Shown here piece by piece: positions 11,667 to 27,000 of a stretch of 64,000 bases of DNA. This DNA comes from Bugula neritina (Eukaryota; Bryozoa; Gymnolaemata; Cheilostomatida; Bugulidae). The DNA lies in assembly GCA_964035545.1 (NCBI GenBank), contig OZ037769.1, positions 10,919,133 to 10,983,132 of the forward strand, given 5' to 3'. Below the pieces are notes generated by a model that saw only the letters and a program-made list of their open reading frames with translations, had not been told where the DNA came from and did not search any database. The translations under genes were made by a program, and so were the position numbers. Positions within the stretch are counted from its first letter, which is position 1. Each line of letters starts with the position of its first letter.

Positions 11667-14600
11667 CTACTTGTTGGTGCTGACAATCACTTTAGCTGGT
11701 AACTTTTTACTGGATGTAATGGTCAGCGCTGACTTGGGTTGTTTTGGCTCCATGTCGCTCGCTGACTTTTGTTGTTTTGGCTCCATGCCAGTTGCTGACT
11801 TTTGTGACGCTGCTCCGACTGTGCTCTTTGCTGGAGCCAGCTTACTCGGTTTTTGGACGTTCAGTTTCGATACCGCTGCCTCCATAGCTGGCGGGATACC
11901 CATATCCTTGCTGGCCTAAAGACGTAAAGCAACCAGCATGTGAGGGCCTCGTTCAAGAATGTTTAGAAACTTGTTGCATTGTGTCTAGTCTACAGGATAT
12001 TTCTGGTCCACACATTTGTTAGAAGAAATGCTTATTTAATGAAGTTATCACATGAAATGCTCCCTGGTAAGTCGCAAACTTAGTAAAACTTAATTTGTAA
12101 CTTTCAAGTCTTCAGAAATAAAAAATTTGGTTATTGAAAAATTCTGTAGGTCATAGCCATAATTTGTAAGCTTTTAGCAATGTTCTAGATTAGGGGGGGT
12201 TTTGATGCGACTTGTAAAATATGAGTTCTGGAAGCTAGAACTACTAAAATTGTCAAATTGTAGAAAAATAAGCTGTAGTTACACTAAAAACTTTGTATTT
12301 TTGTGTTTGCTATTTGGGATCAATTACTGAATTTTCTGTAGTTTATCTCGACTTATGACTAGATTATTTAGATAATATGTATGTACAGGTTCGGAAAATA
12401 TAGTTTACAATTTGCGCTATATTTTGCTATCCTAAAACATGTAAGGTGGAAGTGAGAAAATTGTGAAGCTCACATGTGTTGAATGTATGACAGAATTCTA
12501 AGTATGTATGTTAGTTAGCTAGCTAGCAAAGGTATGCATGTTTTTTCAATCTATATGAATTTCATTCTCTTGTATTTTGTACAGTGACATAGTGACATGA
12601 CATACCCTTGCCTTGCTTTCCATCACTTTGAGTACATTCTTCAGGTGAGTCCTCATTTCCATTATTTCCTTTTCTCGTTGCTCTAATAGTTTGACTCCCT
12701 CTAGTCCCATCTTCTTGATCTCACTTCGTAATGATACAACCTCCTAGGTTAGGAATATACAGCTGTATAAATGTTGTAAGATAAACCTATCTCCGTAGTT
12801 GTACATGTATTATGCTATGAAGTTTAAGACCAAGTGGTTTAGAACAATGCTAGTCGGATAGTCTAATTGAATGTTTAGTACCAATAAGGTATTATGTTGC
12901 TGAGGGTTCTAGGAATAGTTCCACTGCATGATTTATAAAAATTTTTCTCCAACTATATTTTGGGAAATTCTACAGGTTAAAGTACATTTTCTATTCAGTA
13001 TGTGTTACAAGGACCAATACAATTCTTGTGGCCTTATTTCACTGTAATGAGTAAAATAGGAAAAGCTAAAAGGATGTAAGGTGGTCTTAACGCTTGTGAG
13101 ATATAATCTCTGGGGACTAATCAAATACCAGAAGTTGAGGGCATATTTATCAGTTGTTTCATGAGTTGACAATGCCATTAGATTGCACTTTCAGATTTTC
13201 TATTCTCTTATAATAATATGATATTCACTAACCTTGGACTTTTTCTCCATCTTCTGTTTCAGATCGCCTTCTGCTTTTTCCTTGGCATTGCTGCACTTTT
13301 CAACTTGCTGGGACAACTTCTCTATCCTAGTCTCTTTCTCTTTGAGAATAGCCTGAAGTTCTGTAGATATATCACCTCTTTCACGGGCAATCTTCTCCAT
13401 CTGTGTTACAAATACTCAGTAAGATTGTGTGCATCTTCACAGTGTTTCAAGGCTATGAGGTGTTTGAAGTATTAATAAATTAGCAGTTTTTGTATTAATT
13501 GGTAGACTATCCTGACATCATTTGAAAAATATCTTGTATCAGCTTAGAAATATGTTTATTTGCTATTTTATATATAATCCTATGTTCTCTGATTAATCAC
13601 AGCAGATTTGTTGTGATTTATCTCAACTCCAGAACTTTCTATTTACCTGAGTCGTAATGTACTACTAATGGTCGGCTAAACTGACTCATAGCCAGTCAAT
13701 GCTTACTCACCTTCCCATAGATATTGGCAACATTTTCCTCTGTCTGCTGCAGCACCTTGTTGCTGTCTCTGCGTACTGCTGCCACCCTCACCTCCATCTC
13801 ATGGTTCAGTCTGTCCACCATCTTCTCTAAATACTTCTTATCCTGTTTGACCTGCTCCAAGTCCTTCCTCAACCTCTCATTGGTCGCCTTCATTGAGTCC
13901 TGAAACAGCATGTTTACCACATTATTTCTAGACGCTGTCTGCTATTCAGATAGGTCAGCAAGTTCAACGAATTGAGTTCCTCCTGTAGCTAATATTGCTA
14001 TGCTGCTATTTTGTTAAACCAAAAGTGATATACAGTAGTCAAAGTGCTGACCTATCATTTAACTGTATTGGTTATGAAAAAAACAGGTTTTATTTATAAG
14101 TTGCGTGCAACTGCATGTGGGTAAAGCTTGATTCCAATAAAACTGTAACTCTTTTCAATAAACCACTTCTTACTCTTTGCAGGGATAGCTGAGTTCTGTC
14201 AGATTCTAGCCTCTTGATTTGTTCTCTCAGATCGTGGATAGTCTTGGTGTCTCTTTGGTGAAGGGAGGACAGTTTGTCGTTCTCTGATTTCAACTTTGTA
14301 ATCTGATTCTCCTTGGATGCGTTCACGTGAGCCTTTTCAGTCTTTGCTTTTTCCACCTACCAAGTATACAATATTGAGACTCAATACACCATATCTATCC
14401 CCATCTCCACATTACAGCTATGTCAAGCTTATATATTATGCTCTAAACATCTTGAATTGCTCTATAAGCAGCTCCGAGTTGGGGGTGACTGAGTGCATCA
14501 GTTTGAGGTTCTCGAGTTTGCAGTTGGGGGTTTAGGTTGGAACCTTAAACTCAGAGCTGCATGTAGAAGAATTCAAACATCTCACCATACCTTATCCTTG

Positions 14601-17600
14601 ACCTCAGCTTTCAGTTTGCTGATTTCTGCCTCCTTAGCGGCGTTGAACTTGGCTGATTCAACTTCCAACTTCTCTATTTGGGTGCAAAGTTTTCTAATTT
14701 CCATTTGCTTGTCCTAGAAGTGTGAACATATTTACTCGTATTTCACAATTTCAGATACAAAATGATATAAAACATACAATAACCCAAATAGCAGCTTAAC
14801 CTGCAGTAACTCTAACTAATATTAACTTTAACAGTAACTGACTAGCAGTAGCTCTAATTAATAGTAACTCTTACTAGCAATAACTCTAACTAACAGCAAC
14901 TCTAACTGTAACTGTAACAGTAACTCTATCAACAGTAACTCTAACTAATGTTAGCTCTAACAGTACCAAAACTTTCAGTAACTGGGTCTCACTTGTATCA
15001 TTTTAGCACACTCTTCTTGGAAAGCCTCTTTTTCAACTTTGTAGGCCGTTAGCTCACTATCTAGTTTCTCTAACTCGGCATCTTTCTCCTTAACGGCGCT
15101 GTGCAGAACAAGGGCAAGGCTACCTGGAGAAATTCAGATGTCATGATTTTCTACTTATTTTGGTGTTATTACACTGCCAATAGTTGTAACCAGCTGTGGA
15201 GTTGTGCTCACATGATAAATACATAGTACGTACATCTTATGCTCAATAACGACAATATTTATCCTAATAAGGAAATAAATCATGAGACATATTATTACAA
15301 TATACTAATTAACTTTATTTATTTTATATATATTATATGATATAACTTAAACTGTGCTTTCCTATATAATCAATATAATATATAATCAATGTATAATATT
15401 TATACAATTAATGTATTATATAATCATCATATTATGTGATTAACAGATTATGTAGTTATCTTATTACATAATTAACATATAATTATAGTTAACATATTAT
15501 ATAACTAAAATGTTGTATTATATCATACCCTAGTTTTGATTGGCTATAACAGATCACAATGCATACTGCTCTATAATATTGAAAAATCTAACCTATTTCA
15601 CTATAGAACTTGTCTATGTTTTCTCCCTGTATTTCATCAGTAGATTTGGTCTTAGTAATGAGCTCCATATGCTTGTGCTGAATTTCTTTGATCTGCTGAG
15701 TCAGCTGTAATATCTCCTTTTCTTCCGGTATTTTGGTAGGCGTGGTTACCGGCTTGCTCACCTGCTTCAAGCTCTGTATCTCTCTATCTTTAACTTTCAA
15801 CTCAAGCATCAACTTCTCTTGTAAATCGTGCAGCTCTCTATTTCTGTCTTCACACTTGAGTTTCCAGTGTAGCGCAGCTCCCTCTTTCTCTTCAGCTACT
15901 GCCTTTGATTCTATGGACTCTTTTCTCACTACCCGCAATTCAGCTTCTCTTATCTCTAATTTTTCTTTCAGAGTTTTCTAATGCATAATAAGATATTCAT
16001 ATTTTATGCACATATCTTTTGCTATGTTTAACTCATACAATACTTATATGTAAATACGATACAACACAACTTACTTCCATGTAGCCAATTTCTTCCTTTT
16101 CGTTCTGTCGTTCTTTCTCGAACTTCATACCTTCTCTTTGGAGTTGTTCTTCCATGTCTACTTTTTCCATTTTCATAATTTCCAACTTAAGCTCTGCTGA
16201 CTTTAGTGCTGCCTGCTGTTTCTGCATCTCGTGAGATATCTCCTCGTAGCTTATCCTGTCACACAGTGATCACATCACGTGAACTGACAGCTAAAGTAAC
16301 CTTCAGCTGCTACATGCATGGACTCAAAAAATTAATTGTACTGTTTTCATTTTTTTAAAACTAGAGTCGATTATTTTCCCATGTTATGTAATTTCCTAAA
16401 AGATTTTTAACATTATTGAATGCACTAATTTAGTTACGTTTAATCTAAGTAGTCACCAATAGTTGTCCAAAACCTTTCCTGCGACTTTTTACCTAGACCG
16501 CCATTAGTTTTACCTAATCATTACTGTACTAGCATGAAGATAAACATCAAAGTAAATGTGGTCACTATTTAGTATTCACCTTGCTTCCTCAGCCTCTCCT
16601 CTAAGTTTTGGTATGAGATTTAGTTTCATAGCTGTGAGTTCTTTGTTCTTCTGAGCCAGGTCAAAGTTCACCGACTCTACCATCTCCAACTTCTCACACA
16701 ATTTCTTCATTTCCTGTCAAGAAATTATCGGGTGATGAAAGTTAGATGCTCTGCTAACTTTACAGGATGGTTTCTCTTTTATAAATTACAAGTAATTTTA
16801 TTCGATATCATATCTATGTTTTATTGCCAACTGCTAAGCTATGCTTCCAGCAATCATAACGACTCTCTTACTCCTTACATTTACTGATACCTTGTATTCA
16901 CTGATACCTTACATTTACTGACACCTTACATTCACTGATACCTTATATTTACTGATACCTTATATTTACTGATACCTTACATTTACTGATACCTTACATT
17001 TACTGATACCCTACATTTATTGATACCTTACATTCATTGATACCTTACATTCATTGATACCTTACATTCACTGATACCTTGTATTCACTGATACCTTACA
17101 TTCACTGATACCTTACATTTACTGATACTTTACATTTACTGATACCTTATATTCACTGATACCTTACATTCACTGACACCTTACATTCACTGATACCTTA
17201 TATTTACTGATACTTTACATTTACTGATACTTTACATTTACTGATGCTTTATATTTACTGATACCTTACATTCACTGATACCTTACATTTACTGATACCT
17301 TACATTCACTGATACCTTGTTACTCTGCAGGTCAATAATCTCGCTAACAAGTGCCCCCATCTGCTCAGCGTAGTTTGTTTTAGCCGTGAGAAACTCTGGG
17401 TCCTTACTAATCATCAGTATTTTGTGTCTCTGAGTGAGCTCTTCCATCTCCACCTGCAATCTACTCAGCTCCATTTCCCCCTTCTTTATCCGCTCCCTGT
17501 ATCCAATCAAGTCTTTCTCCCCTGTCTCTGGGTTTACTTGCAGCACCTTCTCATACTAGCAAAATAAAAATATTTTATTGAGAGAGTCTAGCTCAATTAG

Positions 17601-20600
17601 GTATCATTACAAATATGGTTTCGCTGGTGCTGAATTTTTTTCAGTGTTCGAATAAGAGAATTATCTGCCCGCCTGTGGAAGTAACTTTGTCCTTTTGTCT
17701 CAACTAATGGACGTTTTTAATTATTTTAATTATTATTTTCCAAAAAGTTGTTTACCGTTGTCTTCTATTTTAAGGTCAAATTGAATGGAATTAACTACCA
17801 ATTGAAGGTATTCTAAATTTACAAAGCAAATGATGACGAAGTCTGGCATTCTAACATGTAATTATGTGATGTTGAAAAGTTTTTTATAGTTGATAGAAGT
17901 ATTGAATGGTTGTACTCAAAATTTGCAAAACTGTATATCATATTTCCATTTCTTTTTAAAATTAATACTTATACTGTCTGAAATAAAGTTTTAGCGTCAT
18001 TGAATATTGGCATTTTAGTTATTTTAAATATTACTTTTGCTGTATCTTTGCACTTTGTCCCTCCAAACAGAACAGAACTTTCATTAGGTATTTCAAAATT
18101 TTATCCTACTTTTAATTAAAATCATTTGCTAAATTTTTTTTTAGCTATTACAATTTGGCAATAACTGAATTAGGCCTGACATTTATCTTTTACTTTACTT
18201 TACTTTCCGGCATAATAGTTTCAATTTCTCTGCTAAAGAGTTTCATGTCATAAATTTAAGAACAAAATATTGTATTGAATGTTTTGTTAGCACCTGTTTC
18301 AAAGAGCTGTTGAGCTCAATGAGGGCCGCGTCCTTCTCCATCATGGAGGTGCTCAGTCTACGGTTTTCTTCCTCCAACTTTTCTAGTGACTTCTTCATTT
18401 TTTGGGATTCCTCAGTCATGATGGCTGTGTGTGTTAGAAGATTAATTTAAATTCAACTCAAAGCACTACTTTGTAAAAATTAGTTACGAAGAATAGTTAA
18501 TTCAAAATTTATAATTTTTTACACTGCTTGACAATACCTAGCATGCACACCTGACACAACCTAACATTAAATATGTGTAGTATAAGATATAACTATATGA
18601 TATAAGAATGCATGATATTTTAATGATTGAATTATGTAAGTATATCTTAATATTTAGTTTTTCATTTATTTCAACAAGGCACTTAGTGTTCTGTTGGGTA
18701 GTGAGATACCAAAAGTAATAGAAAAAGACAGCTGATCTATGTTTTATTATGTCAAATCTAGATTTTTGCATCAATTTGTAATCATGTTCCTTACAACTGC
18801 ATATTGTCAAAGTGTAGCAGGCATATCATACTCTAGGGATTGGAATCAAACATATACATGAAAGACAACTCCAGTACCATATCCAGTACAACATTTAATA
18901 ATCTGTCAACTCACCAACCAATTGGGTTTTACTCGCTCCTGTCATTTCAGTTAAGTCAACCTTCTGGAACTTGCTTTGACTTCCAGTTCTGCTCTTTTTG
19001 TGAGTTATCTCCCCTGACAACAGTTTATTCTGTGCCACAAGAATTCTCTGCTGCTCTGCTAAGTGATCCTTTAGTCGAGTAATCTCTTCTTCTCTCTGTT
19101 TCACTATGTAGGCTACGGTACTGTCCCCCGTTCTTGCACTGAAAAGTATAGAAACTACCGTACGCTACTCTGCTACTGCACGGAATTGTCACATGTTTGG
19201 TAATTATCTCTCCTTGCAAAACCATGTCGTCATAGATTCACAACATTGAATACAACACGAGTACGCCTACTGAAGTTTAGGCTAGAATACTGGGAATAAG
19301 AAGTTTTTATATCAAAAGAATAGACAACTCCTTGCTCTCCTGTGTAGCATTTCTACTGTTGCATGGGCATTTGCACATGTTTGACCAAATTTATATTCAG
19401 ATGGTATAATCAAAACTCGAGGCTTGTTCCATTATATACATGTAGATTGCAATAATCTTTCATCTGGTTTATATTCCCTCGGGTCATTTGTTTAACAGTT
19501 TTCATCATAGTTTGTTAGAGAGAGTTTTATGTAAAACCAAGTATTGTACTATTCTTATGTTTAGCTATAACATGTTAATGAAGAAAATAACATGCCAATA
19601 GTGAGATTTGAGCTCTTGTGACTCGTAATCTATTTATTCTAGGCTCTGGCCAGAAAGCTGAATCATGCTAGTGTTCATTTCCAATAGCCAAGTTATAACA
19701 TTTTCACCCGCTACAGCCATTTTGTGTGCTTACTTAGCAAAGTCCTTCAGATCTTCTTCGCACAGTCTAAGCTCTCGTTGCAGCTTTTCATTTTCTACTT
19801 CAAACTTTCTGGCTTTTCTTTTCTCTAGCTCAAGCTCTGCAGTGGTTTCTGCTCTGGTCTCCACTGGGTGCTACAACGTAGTAAACTCAATGTCTACTAC
19901 TACTGTATTCTGGGACATATAATACAATAAACGTGTCGTTACTCATGTATTTTCTATAACCAAACATCATGTGAAGACAACTTGAGCTCAGCATACCTGC
20001 AGAACTTCTCTTAATGCCTCCATTTCCTCCTTCAACATGTTGTTCTGCTCAGTCAGTCTCTGAATCATCTGAATTCTGTTTTTCTGAATATAATTTGGAG
20101 TTATCCTTTCACATCACTTCACATAGCAATTTAGTTATACACTACAAGGTTACTAACGTACTGTGTTGTATAATATAGTACTTACAAGTTGATATTTGAC
20201 CATGTTGTGCTCAGACTCTGTTACCATGTTACTCATATCCTACATTAGAAAACACTTCAGTTTTGTTTGGTAGAAAATTTATGTGATGTATTACACCATG
20301 TAATGTTCATTGTAGCTAATTGAGTTAATAAACTAAAAAACTCACATAGGTTTATAGTCCTACTTGTACTACTGTAACAACATACTTACTCAGCTCCACT
20401 TGTACCACACTGACAACTTACTGGCTGATGATCTTCTTTCACTGTCTTCACCTCAGACAAGGTTATCTTCTCTTTTTCATCTTCATCCTATAAAGACACA
20501 GTTGGGCACATCAAATGTAATTCAACTTCATAATTCTCTCAGCTTTCTAATTAAGTTTAGAGTTGAAATTTAAATTTGGTGTCTTTTGAAAATGGATAAT

Positions 20601-23600
20601 TTCTAGTTCAATCATAAGCAAATTAAAATTTCCATCTGCTTCCATTCTCTTCCCTCTTTATAGTCCTGTAGAGCTCTCAGTATTTTATCGTACTGCTGTA
20701 CCCATGTGCTAATTAACCTGCTGTTATGAATATGATGGCAAAGTGCGGAATTATTATATGGACAAACCATCGCTTGTTTTCTGACAAGGTTTATACTATA
20801 AAACTAGTTTTAATAAACTTTACAGCAATATCTCTTCTTTTTTTATTCATATTCTTGAGTTTTGAAATATATTCTAGTAGTTATTTCACAAATGGTTGGA
20901 ATAGCACTTTTTCTAAGAATTATAGTAGTAAATCTATTGTCAGTTTAGACCAGCTCTTTGAAAATGCTAAACTGTGAAATTTACGCACATTATAAAACCA
21001 TATCGAGGTATCTATTTCATTACTATAGCTACTACCACACTATCAACTACTACAGTTTTATTGCTCACGATAACATTGACATGAGCCCAAGATTAAAATG
21101 TATGAGTGTACAATAGACATTTTTGTGTCTTATTTGTTTTATGTTCATTTTGTTATTAAAAAGAAAGATAGTTTCTATTAAATTTTTCAAGAAGGAATTT
21201 TTCTTCGAGTAAATAGTGTTTGGATTAAAACCAGGAATCTGACTGGTTACTGAAAACTAATTCTTATGTATTATTGTATAATTATGTAACACAGTTTTGA
21301 ATGGTATATAGGAATTTAGTTAAAGTCAGCGAATAAAGTAGTCAGAACATACCTTATCCAAATCAATATTAGCAGCAGTCATGCTAGCCAATGACCTGAG
21401 TGATTTCACTTTCTCAATGACGGAGTCTGCATTCTTCATGGCGTCGTATGCATTTCTCATTGTTGTGCTAACATCTCCTTCTTCTTCCTGAAAATGAAAA
21501 CATTTTATAAAAGACACCGTAAAATATTTTGGGAAATGTTGAGAGAAATTAGCTGACAAGTGTTTTTCATATTAATTGTTAATTAGTTACAAGTAAATAT
21601 TGTGGTGCCCGTTCTATTTCGGATGCGAACAGTCGGCATTTTCACTTTACACTCTCACAAACTCATTCACAATGTTTGACATTAGGAATTATCTTACCGT
21701 CATCTCATCCAACCTGACTTTCATATCCAGATTCTGAGCTTTTGATTTGTTGAGTTCCGATCTCAGCCAATCATTCTAAAGATCAAAACATGTGTACTTC
21801 ACTTCAGTATAATAACTGCAGCACTGGTGCTCTGCTTGAGTTCAACTTCTAATGTCTACTCTTGTACTGTTTATATCGTAACTAATATGTTTGTATATAG
21901 TAATTATTAACCTCTTTGCTTTCAACTTATTTTTAGTAACGTCTGCTTATTAGTTCCATATTTTTTCACAGAACAGTTGAACGACTCTCACCTCTTTAGT
22001 CAATGTGTTAACAGAGGCTTGCAATGACTCATGCTCACTGTTCCCCCCTCTACTCGCTCCCCCTCCAACTACACTGGAATACTCCACATCCGACACTGGC
22101 ATATGATTATAGTTTCTCTCACTGAAACAATCTTCTTGTTGACCGCAGAAGTTGAAAGTTCTGGTAGCTGGATTCTGTGCGTACATGAAGGTGGGAGTGG
22201 CCGGGTCTTCTGCACCCTCTTCCATCTCTGATGACTCACCACACTCATCCCTGCTGTCTGTGATGCTCACCTCGTATCTTGCTGGTAAAACTCGCTGAAT
22301 TACTCCCTTTCTTGTTCTACACATTAGATACTCAAGTAAACAGAAAATAATGGTGGTCATATTTGGGGTTTGGTAACCTTATTAATCAAATTCCTGAGAT
22401 GGGTTACCAGGCTTTCAGGAACAAATTTTTTTTCTAATAATAGACTTGTAAGCACAGTAGATGCTAAAAGTTACAGCTGCACACCAATTAGGATTATAAG
22501 AGATTCACCACAACCATTTTCATAGTTTTTACAGTAGAAGTTACCTTTCTCTTTCTTTGTCCACAAAGACACAGAGTTTGTTACACAGTAAAGAAATTGC
22601 CTCCCCTTTCTCTACACAATCTAGACAGTCAGTTTCAGGGTCATAAAGGTCATTACATCTATAATAGATCATTACATTGACTCATGGGTTTTGTAAGTGT
22701 AGTTTGCCTCCTTCAAAGCATTGTAATTATTATTCTTTCATAAACTTACTTATAGTAAAGTTATCAAAGAATAATTATAAAGAATTCATCAAGTTTAGGT
22801 CAGAGGCAAGTATAAAACAGAAAATGTTTGAGTTATCAAGAAATCATTTCTTTACTTCGAAAAAATTTGACTAATTGTTTACTTTGAGCTTATAAAATCA
22901 TGCTGTATTGTCCTGTAATATTCATTACACAATTGGTATAGGATAATTATTTATAAATGAATCAAACTACAAGCTGGATGTAATTTAAAACTTTCTCTCA
23001 TGTTAGTAGCAAATCTTCTGTGGTCTTAGCTGTATTGATTTCATGAAGTTTCTAATCTCCAATGCACTGTGTTGTGTGTGTCAAAGTTGTAGTAGTACTA
23101 CTGTAGCTTACTTAAAATAATATTATAGTACAATATTTTATAGTTACAAAGGATGTGTTTAAAAGTAAAATAATTTAGATCTTTTTTACTCATATTATAG
23201 TTCAAGATTTTAAATATAGATTACGGGTTTTCAGTATCAATATTCAGTATCCACATACTAGTTTATAGACATACAATTTAACAATATGATGTAGAGTAGG
23301 ATTTTTAAAACACACTTTACTTAAAAAATTTTCAACTACAGCATTTTTTATAAGAAAGTTTAAAAAAATATTTTCTCTGGGCTTTTGCTAAAAACTCGAT
23401 GCACCATTGTTCAAGATAGAATATATGACTACATTTCAAGAATGAGGTTTTGTTGTGTATTCTTTGGTTACACAACATCTGGTTTTAACATTCAAATTGA
23501 TAATTCTATTTTATCACAGCCGATTCTTACAGAGTATCCAGAATAACTTACTCGTTTGCAACTCTGAGTAGAGAAGATAACTCTCTTCTTTGATTTGCGT

Positions 23601-24028
23601 CTTTTCCTTTCACGGCTGCATATGAGGGACTGAACTGTTTCCCTCCGCAGTCAGTGAGTTGGTTGTGTTGAACTGTAGGAACTAAGGCGTCAATTGTCTC
23701 TATTACAATGTCTTCATGCTGGTCACTCATATGCTTGATTGTCTTATTAGCTTCCTCCATGGCTATCTCATACCTCACTATCTCATTCTGGAGATCCGTC
23801 ACAGTTCTTCTCCACTCTCCAATTTCCTGTGAGTATCCAACAAAGTTTTATTATAAAGTCATGAAAAGTTTCTATTTACTTTGCTGTCTGTTATTGTATC
23901 AACTTTTTTTGATCAACTTGTAAAAATGAAAATTGTGTAAAGTTTCAATGAATTGCATTTTGTGTTGATTGCCTCCTGTCACTATCTCAACCATTAAACA
24001 TATTATATGCTACTGGCACAGCTACTGG

Positions 24029-24059
<31 letters not shown>

Positions 24060-27000
24060 ATTACTTACTCTTTGGTATTTCTTTTCAACTTGTGAAGTAT
24101 TTCTCATAGCATTGTCAACATCTGCTTGCTTGCTAGACAATTTTTCTTTCCAACATTGCACTTCTTCCAAATGTGCTTCATTAGTGTCTTCGATTTTACT
24201 GTCAAGTCTTACTAACTCATTCTCTAAAGTCCTGACTCTACACTGACTAGCTTCTAGTTCCTAATAGACGCAAGGCAAGTATTGACATATATGGACATGT
24301 GTGGACATTTACAGGCATGTATGGACATGTATAGACATGTATGAACATGTATAGACATGTATGAACATGTATAGACATGTATAAACATGTATGGACATGT
24401 ATGAACATGTATAGATATGTATGAACATGTATGGACATGTATGAACACGTATAGACATTTATAGACATGTATGAACATGTATGGACATGTGTAGACATGT
24501 ATGGATATGTATAGGTAGTCATGTATAAACATGTTTAGAAATGTATTGGCATGTGTAGGTAGACATGTATAGACATGTACAGACATATATAGACATGGCG
24601 TATAGACACATAGGGACATATACATGTAGATATGAACACCATAAACAAAAAAATATGAATACAATATGAGAAATAATGCCGTAAAACTGTTCAGTTGTGA
24701 CTAATAAAGAATTAAATTGCAGATAACTCTTGAATGCTGGCTCATCTGTGATTCTCATCCACTGCATCCACATATAAACTCATATAATTTTACTTCCGTG
24801 AAATAAATGCCATTAGCTCAAGTAGTAGTACATAATATAACAGCTAAGCCACGTGTATTTCAATTTACGGGCATTCAAATATTCTTAACTCTAAAACTTT
24901 AAGCACCGTATAATCTTTTTTTTCACTTTTTAACGTCATTTCATCAAGTCCTTACGAGTATGCTAGTTAAAAGGATAGTTTCCATATGAAGTGTAAGACT
25001 TTAGCGTTGGTAAGTTATTCTTACAAAGGGTTTGGTTATGCTTGCAGTTTATTTGAATGATCCAACATCCAATACAGGAATAAAACGAAACTCACAATTC
25101 TTAATTTCACATTTACTTCCTCAGCATACTCTTTGGAAATGTTTGTCTCCTCTGCAGACGTTTTTAGTTCTTCTTTGCATCTGTTAGCCTAAAGAATGTA
25201 AAGAAATTGGCAATAACATAGTAGATGTCAAGGCCAATTAGTATTGTCTAATATAACAATTTAAGTGAGGTTCTATAAGTAATTGTATTATGCAGCAAAT
25301 TAATAGAAGCGTTACTGAATCAACTCATGCTATGTTTTATTCAAATTAATGAATAATCTTTATTTAAACATAAGTTTTTGACAAATATGATTGCTCACTT
25401 ACAAGTTTGAGTTTTTCTTGGTAATGTCGGATTTCTCCTTTTAAAGAGCCAATTTCTTCTTGCAAACATTTTTCTGTAGAAGAAGCTTTGCATAAGCTGA
25501 TCTCACTCTCTTTTACCTTGTCCTGCACCTCAAGGCGGTTTTTCTTAAGCTGTAAATAGTAGATAGTGCATAGCACATAGTGAATAGTGCACAGTGTATA
25601 ATGTACAGGGCATAGTGCATAAAGTAGAAGGAATAGTGCATAGTGAATATTGCGGTAGAATATAGGGCATATAGTTGATCGATTGATTGATTTATTACAT
25701 ATCACAGACATGAAAACACGCTGTGAAATTCAGTGCGAATACTGGCTATAAGAAGTAGGCATGAACAAAAATGGAAGAAAAAAAGTCAGAACTTTATTGG
25801 ATTATTTAAAATAGAAGCTCATTTAAAATATCTACAAGATGTCACAAGAAACCATCTCTGCCCCATGCTCCTTTTATGTTGGTAGATAGTGCATAGTGCA
25901 TAGTAGACACTGCATAGAGTAGAGGGAACAGTACATAGAGTGTAGGGCATATAGCGGATAGTGTATAGATTAGAGTGGGTAATGCAGAATGAATAGTGCA
26001 TAAAGTATTGCATGTGTAGTGGACAGTCTATAGTGGTTAGTGTATAGTGCATATATAGTGCATAATAGAAAATGCATAGAGTAGAGTGGATATTGTATAT
26101 AGTGCACAGTGTATATTGGATATTGGACAGTAGCCCATTGAGTATATAGGGCAAAACGAGGCTAATAAGTAGTAGTTGATACTAAAAGTTAATTAACCAG
26201 TGATACTGTTTTACTGTGCAGAAAATATTATATTTTAAGTTTGCAATTTAATAGCAATGTAACAGACAACAGAGTTGAATAACGATCACTAATTGCGTCG
26301 ACTGTGCAGAACTCCGTTACCCGCCAAGAATAAAATGGCTACAGTGAGAAACGGTGAGAATTATATACTAAAGAGGAAGTTATCTGCCCTCTACCTTATT
26401 TAGTTCAACTCTGAGTTCGCTGATGTTGATGAGGAGATCCTCTTTCTCAAGGATTGTCTCCTCCAGCAGTTTCTCTACACTCTTCAGCTGACCAATAGCG
26501 ACTTTTCTATCTTCAAGTGCTTTCTGTAGCTGAAACTCCAAATTCTGGTTGTCCTCCACTTTAATTAACTTGAAAATGAAATAATTCAGACGTTAGATGT
26601 ATATTTTTGCAATTTTTATGATGTTTTTTTTAGTATTTTGGTTATTAAACTTAATGATTTTTTCAATACTATTATTTTTCAATATTATTTTTATACCTTC
26701 GGGTCTTTTAGAATGGAAAGTTCAACATTTGCAGCCGATAGCAGTTTTTTGGATCTTATTAACTCTTTCTGTAACTTTTCTATCTTGTTCTCGGCTCTTT
26801 CCACTTTCCCCAACACCCGTATCTTGTCTTCCTTCTCAGCGTCAGCCCGGCACTGATTCTTCTGATTCTCAAGGTACAACTTGTCGCAGTAACCTTCACA
26901 CACTGCAGCCTCTTTCTGAACTTTCAACAGCTCATTCTCCGTGTGCAGCAACTTCTCCTCAACGACATCTACTCGTTAGACACAAACAGAACACTATTAT

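Noticed and set aside
20610-20728. Minus-strand open segment containing WVQQYDKILRALQDYKEG after an AG acceptor, inside the coiled-coil gene
   Set aside because: It looks coding, but the previous exon ends in phase 0 and this frame needs another phase; read in phase 0 it stops after seven codons, and no GT donor follows. It may be a fossil exon, so it was not added to the model.
24247-24664. Minus-strand ORFs rich in His-Thr-Cys-Pro-Tyr-Met repeats
   Set aside because: Translations of the ACATGTATAG minisatellite; the region is intron.
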